Assembly (NCBI GenBank): GCA_934293835.1
Contig: CAKQZO010000003.1
Span: forward strand, 1-34,296
DNA length: 34,296 bases
Source: an uncultured Lacticaseibacillus sp.
GTDB lineage: Bacteria; Bacillota; Bacilli; Lactobacillales; Lactobacillaceae
Direction of reading: 5' to 3'
Shown: piece after piece, positions 33,946 through 34,296 of the stretch
Layout of the letters: every line of letters starts with the position of its first letter
Numbering within the stretch: position 1 is the first letter of the stretch
The notes under the pieces: generated by a model
Databases searched by the model: none
Told to the model about the DNA's origin: nothing
Seen by the model: the letters and a program-made list of their open reading frames with translations, nothing else
Made by a program: the position numbers and the translations under genes

Positions 33946-34052
33946 TGTTCTGTGTACTAGACTGTGCCCCGACGCCGCCGGTATTAACCTTTGACCCCTT
34001 GGTCCTACATTTGCGTTGCACCGCGTTTCGGATTGTGACCTGAGTCTAGCTT

Positions 34053-34204
34053 CACCTGTCACCAGGTGGACTACATCCGGTCATACCTGAATTGGCCGTA
34101 GCTCGGTAACCGGCCTTCAATAATATCGGTATCATCTGATATTGGAGAGCCAGCCTCCTAGTCGCAGCATTCACCAGAAGTGCACGCTGCAACTGGTGCA
34201 GGAG
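34053..34204. repeat. Cluster of short hairpins near the window end
   Basis: Perfect short inverted repeats follow one another: CACCTG/CAGGTG (34053-34068), GGCCG/CGGCC (34094-34115), AATATC/GATATT (34122-34143), and CTCCT/AGGAG enclosing CACCAG/CTGGTG (34155-34204). No gene, tRNA or known RNA family was recognised between 33946 and 34296. Confidence 0.45.
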
Positions 34205-34296
34205 ACTGCGGATCGTCTCACTGGTGTGCTGGGGGATCAAGGGATCCGACAATGCCGGCCGTCGAAGCGCCCTTCCCAACTCCTGATGTCATTATC

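Noticed and set aside
33735..34043. A 102-residue plus-strand frame containing [12 protein letters not shown]
   Set aside because: It lies inside units B2 and B1 and shows the same repeat-derived peptide; no ribosome binding site and no domain.
34052..34279. A 75-residue minus-strand frame from a TTG with AGGAG nearby
   Set aside because: The middle looks helical, but it overlaps the hairpin cluster and has no recognisable domain; coding support is too weak.
1..34296. CRISPR arrays, tRNA or rRNA genes, insertion-sequence transposases and prophage genes
   Set aside because: None seen: no regularly spaced direct repeats, no tRNA cloverleaf or rRNA segment recognised, and no transposase or integrase frame.

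Overview
The window looks like chromosomal DNA from a fairly GC-rich member of the Lactobacillaceae, most plausibly near Lacticaseibacillus. The clues are the order gdpP-rplI-dnaB-purA, a WxL/WxLIP surface-protein cluster, a D-hydroxyisocaproate-type dehydrogenase whose catalytic residues fall at 234/263/295 as in the L. casei enzyme, a Phe-type Ddl ligase, and strong Gram-positive ribosome binding sites. Species cannot be settled from the sequence alone.

Positions 1-6256 hold lysine/diaminopimelate biosynthesis by the acetylase branch. On the minus strand, lysA, dapH and the start of an M20 N-acetyl-diaminopimelate deacetylase follow a promoter, a lysine riboswitch and an intrinsic terminator. 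Divergent from these are aspartokinase and dapF, then asd. A palindromic repeat lies between dapF and asd. Positions 6371-14407 are housekeeping: gdpP (c-di-AMP phosphodiesterase), rplI, dnaB, an unrecognised protein made of four similar beta-rich modules, purA, queH and a small unknown protein. A MarR regulator and a multidrug-type ABC half-transporter follow on the minus strand (14490-16787), behind a strong promoter with two inverted-repeat operator candidates.

Positions 17056-21818 form one tight operon for a cell-surface complex: two small WxL proteins, a membrane-anchored WxL-interacting protein, a very small protein with a degenerate sortase motif, and a large WxL protein with Ig-like domains. 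Next come ddl (minus) and a divergent D-2-hydroxyacid dehydrogenase, an AzgA-type purine permease, and a TMEM175-type channel with an unusual hydrophilic tail.

Positions 26886-33458 are a sugar-utilisation locus: an AraC regulator divergent from a GH42 beta-galactosidase, an SGNH (rhamnogalacturonan-acetylesterase-like) enzyme with SLH-like C-terminal repeats but no signal peptide, and a GPH-family symporter. From about 27700 to 33460 the DNA is visibly poorer in GC than the rest (one sampled 60-base line about 43 percent, against about 67 percent in gdpP), which suggests horizontal acquisition. A cre-like CcpA site overlaps the promoter. The last 840 bases carry no gene I can support. They hold two tandem copies of the modular palindromic repeat seen between dapF and asd, in opposite orientation, and further hairpins. 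This repeat family, with compensatory base changes between copies, is the most unusual signal in the window.
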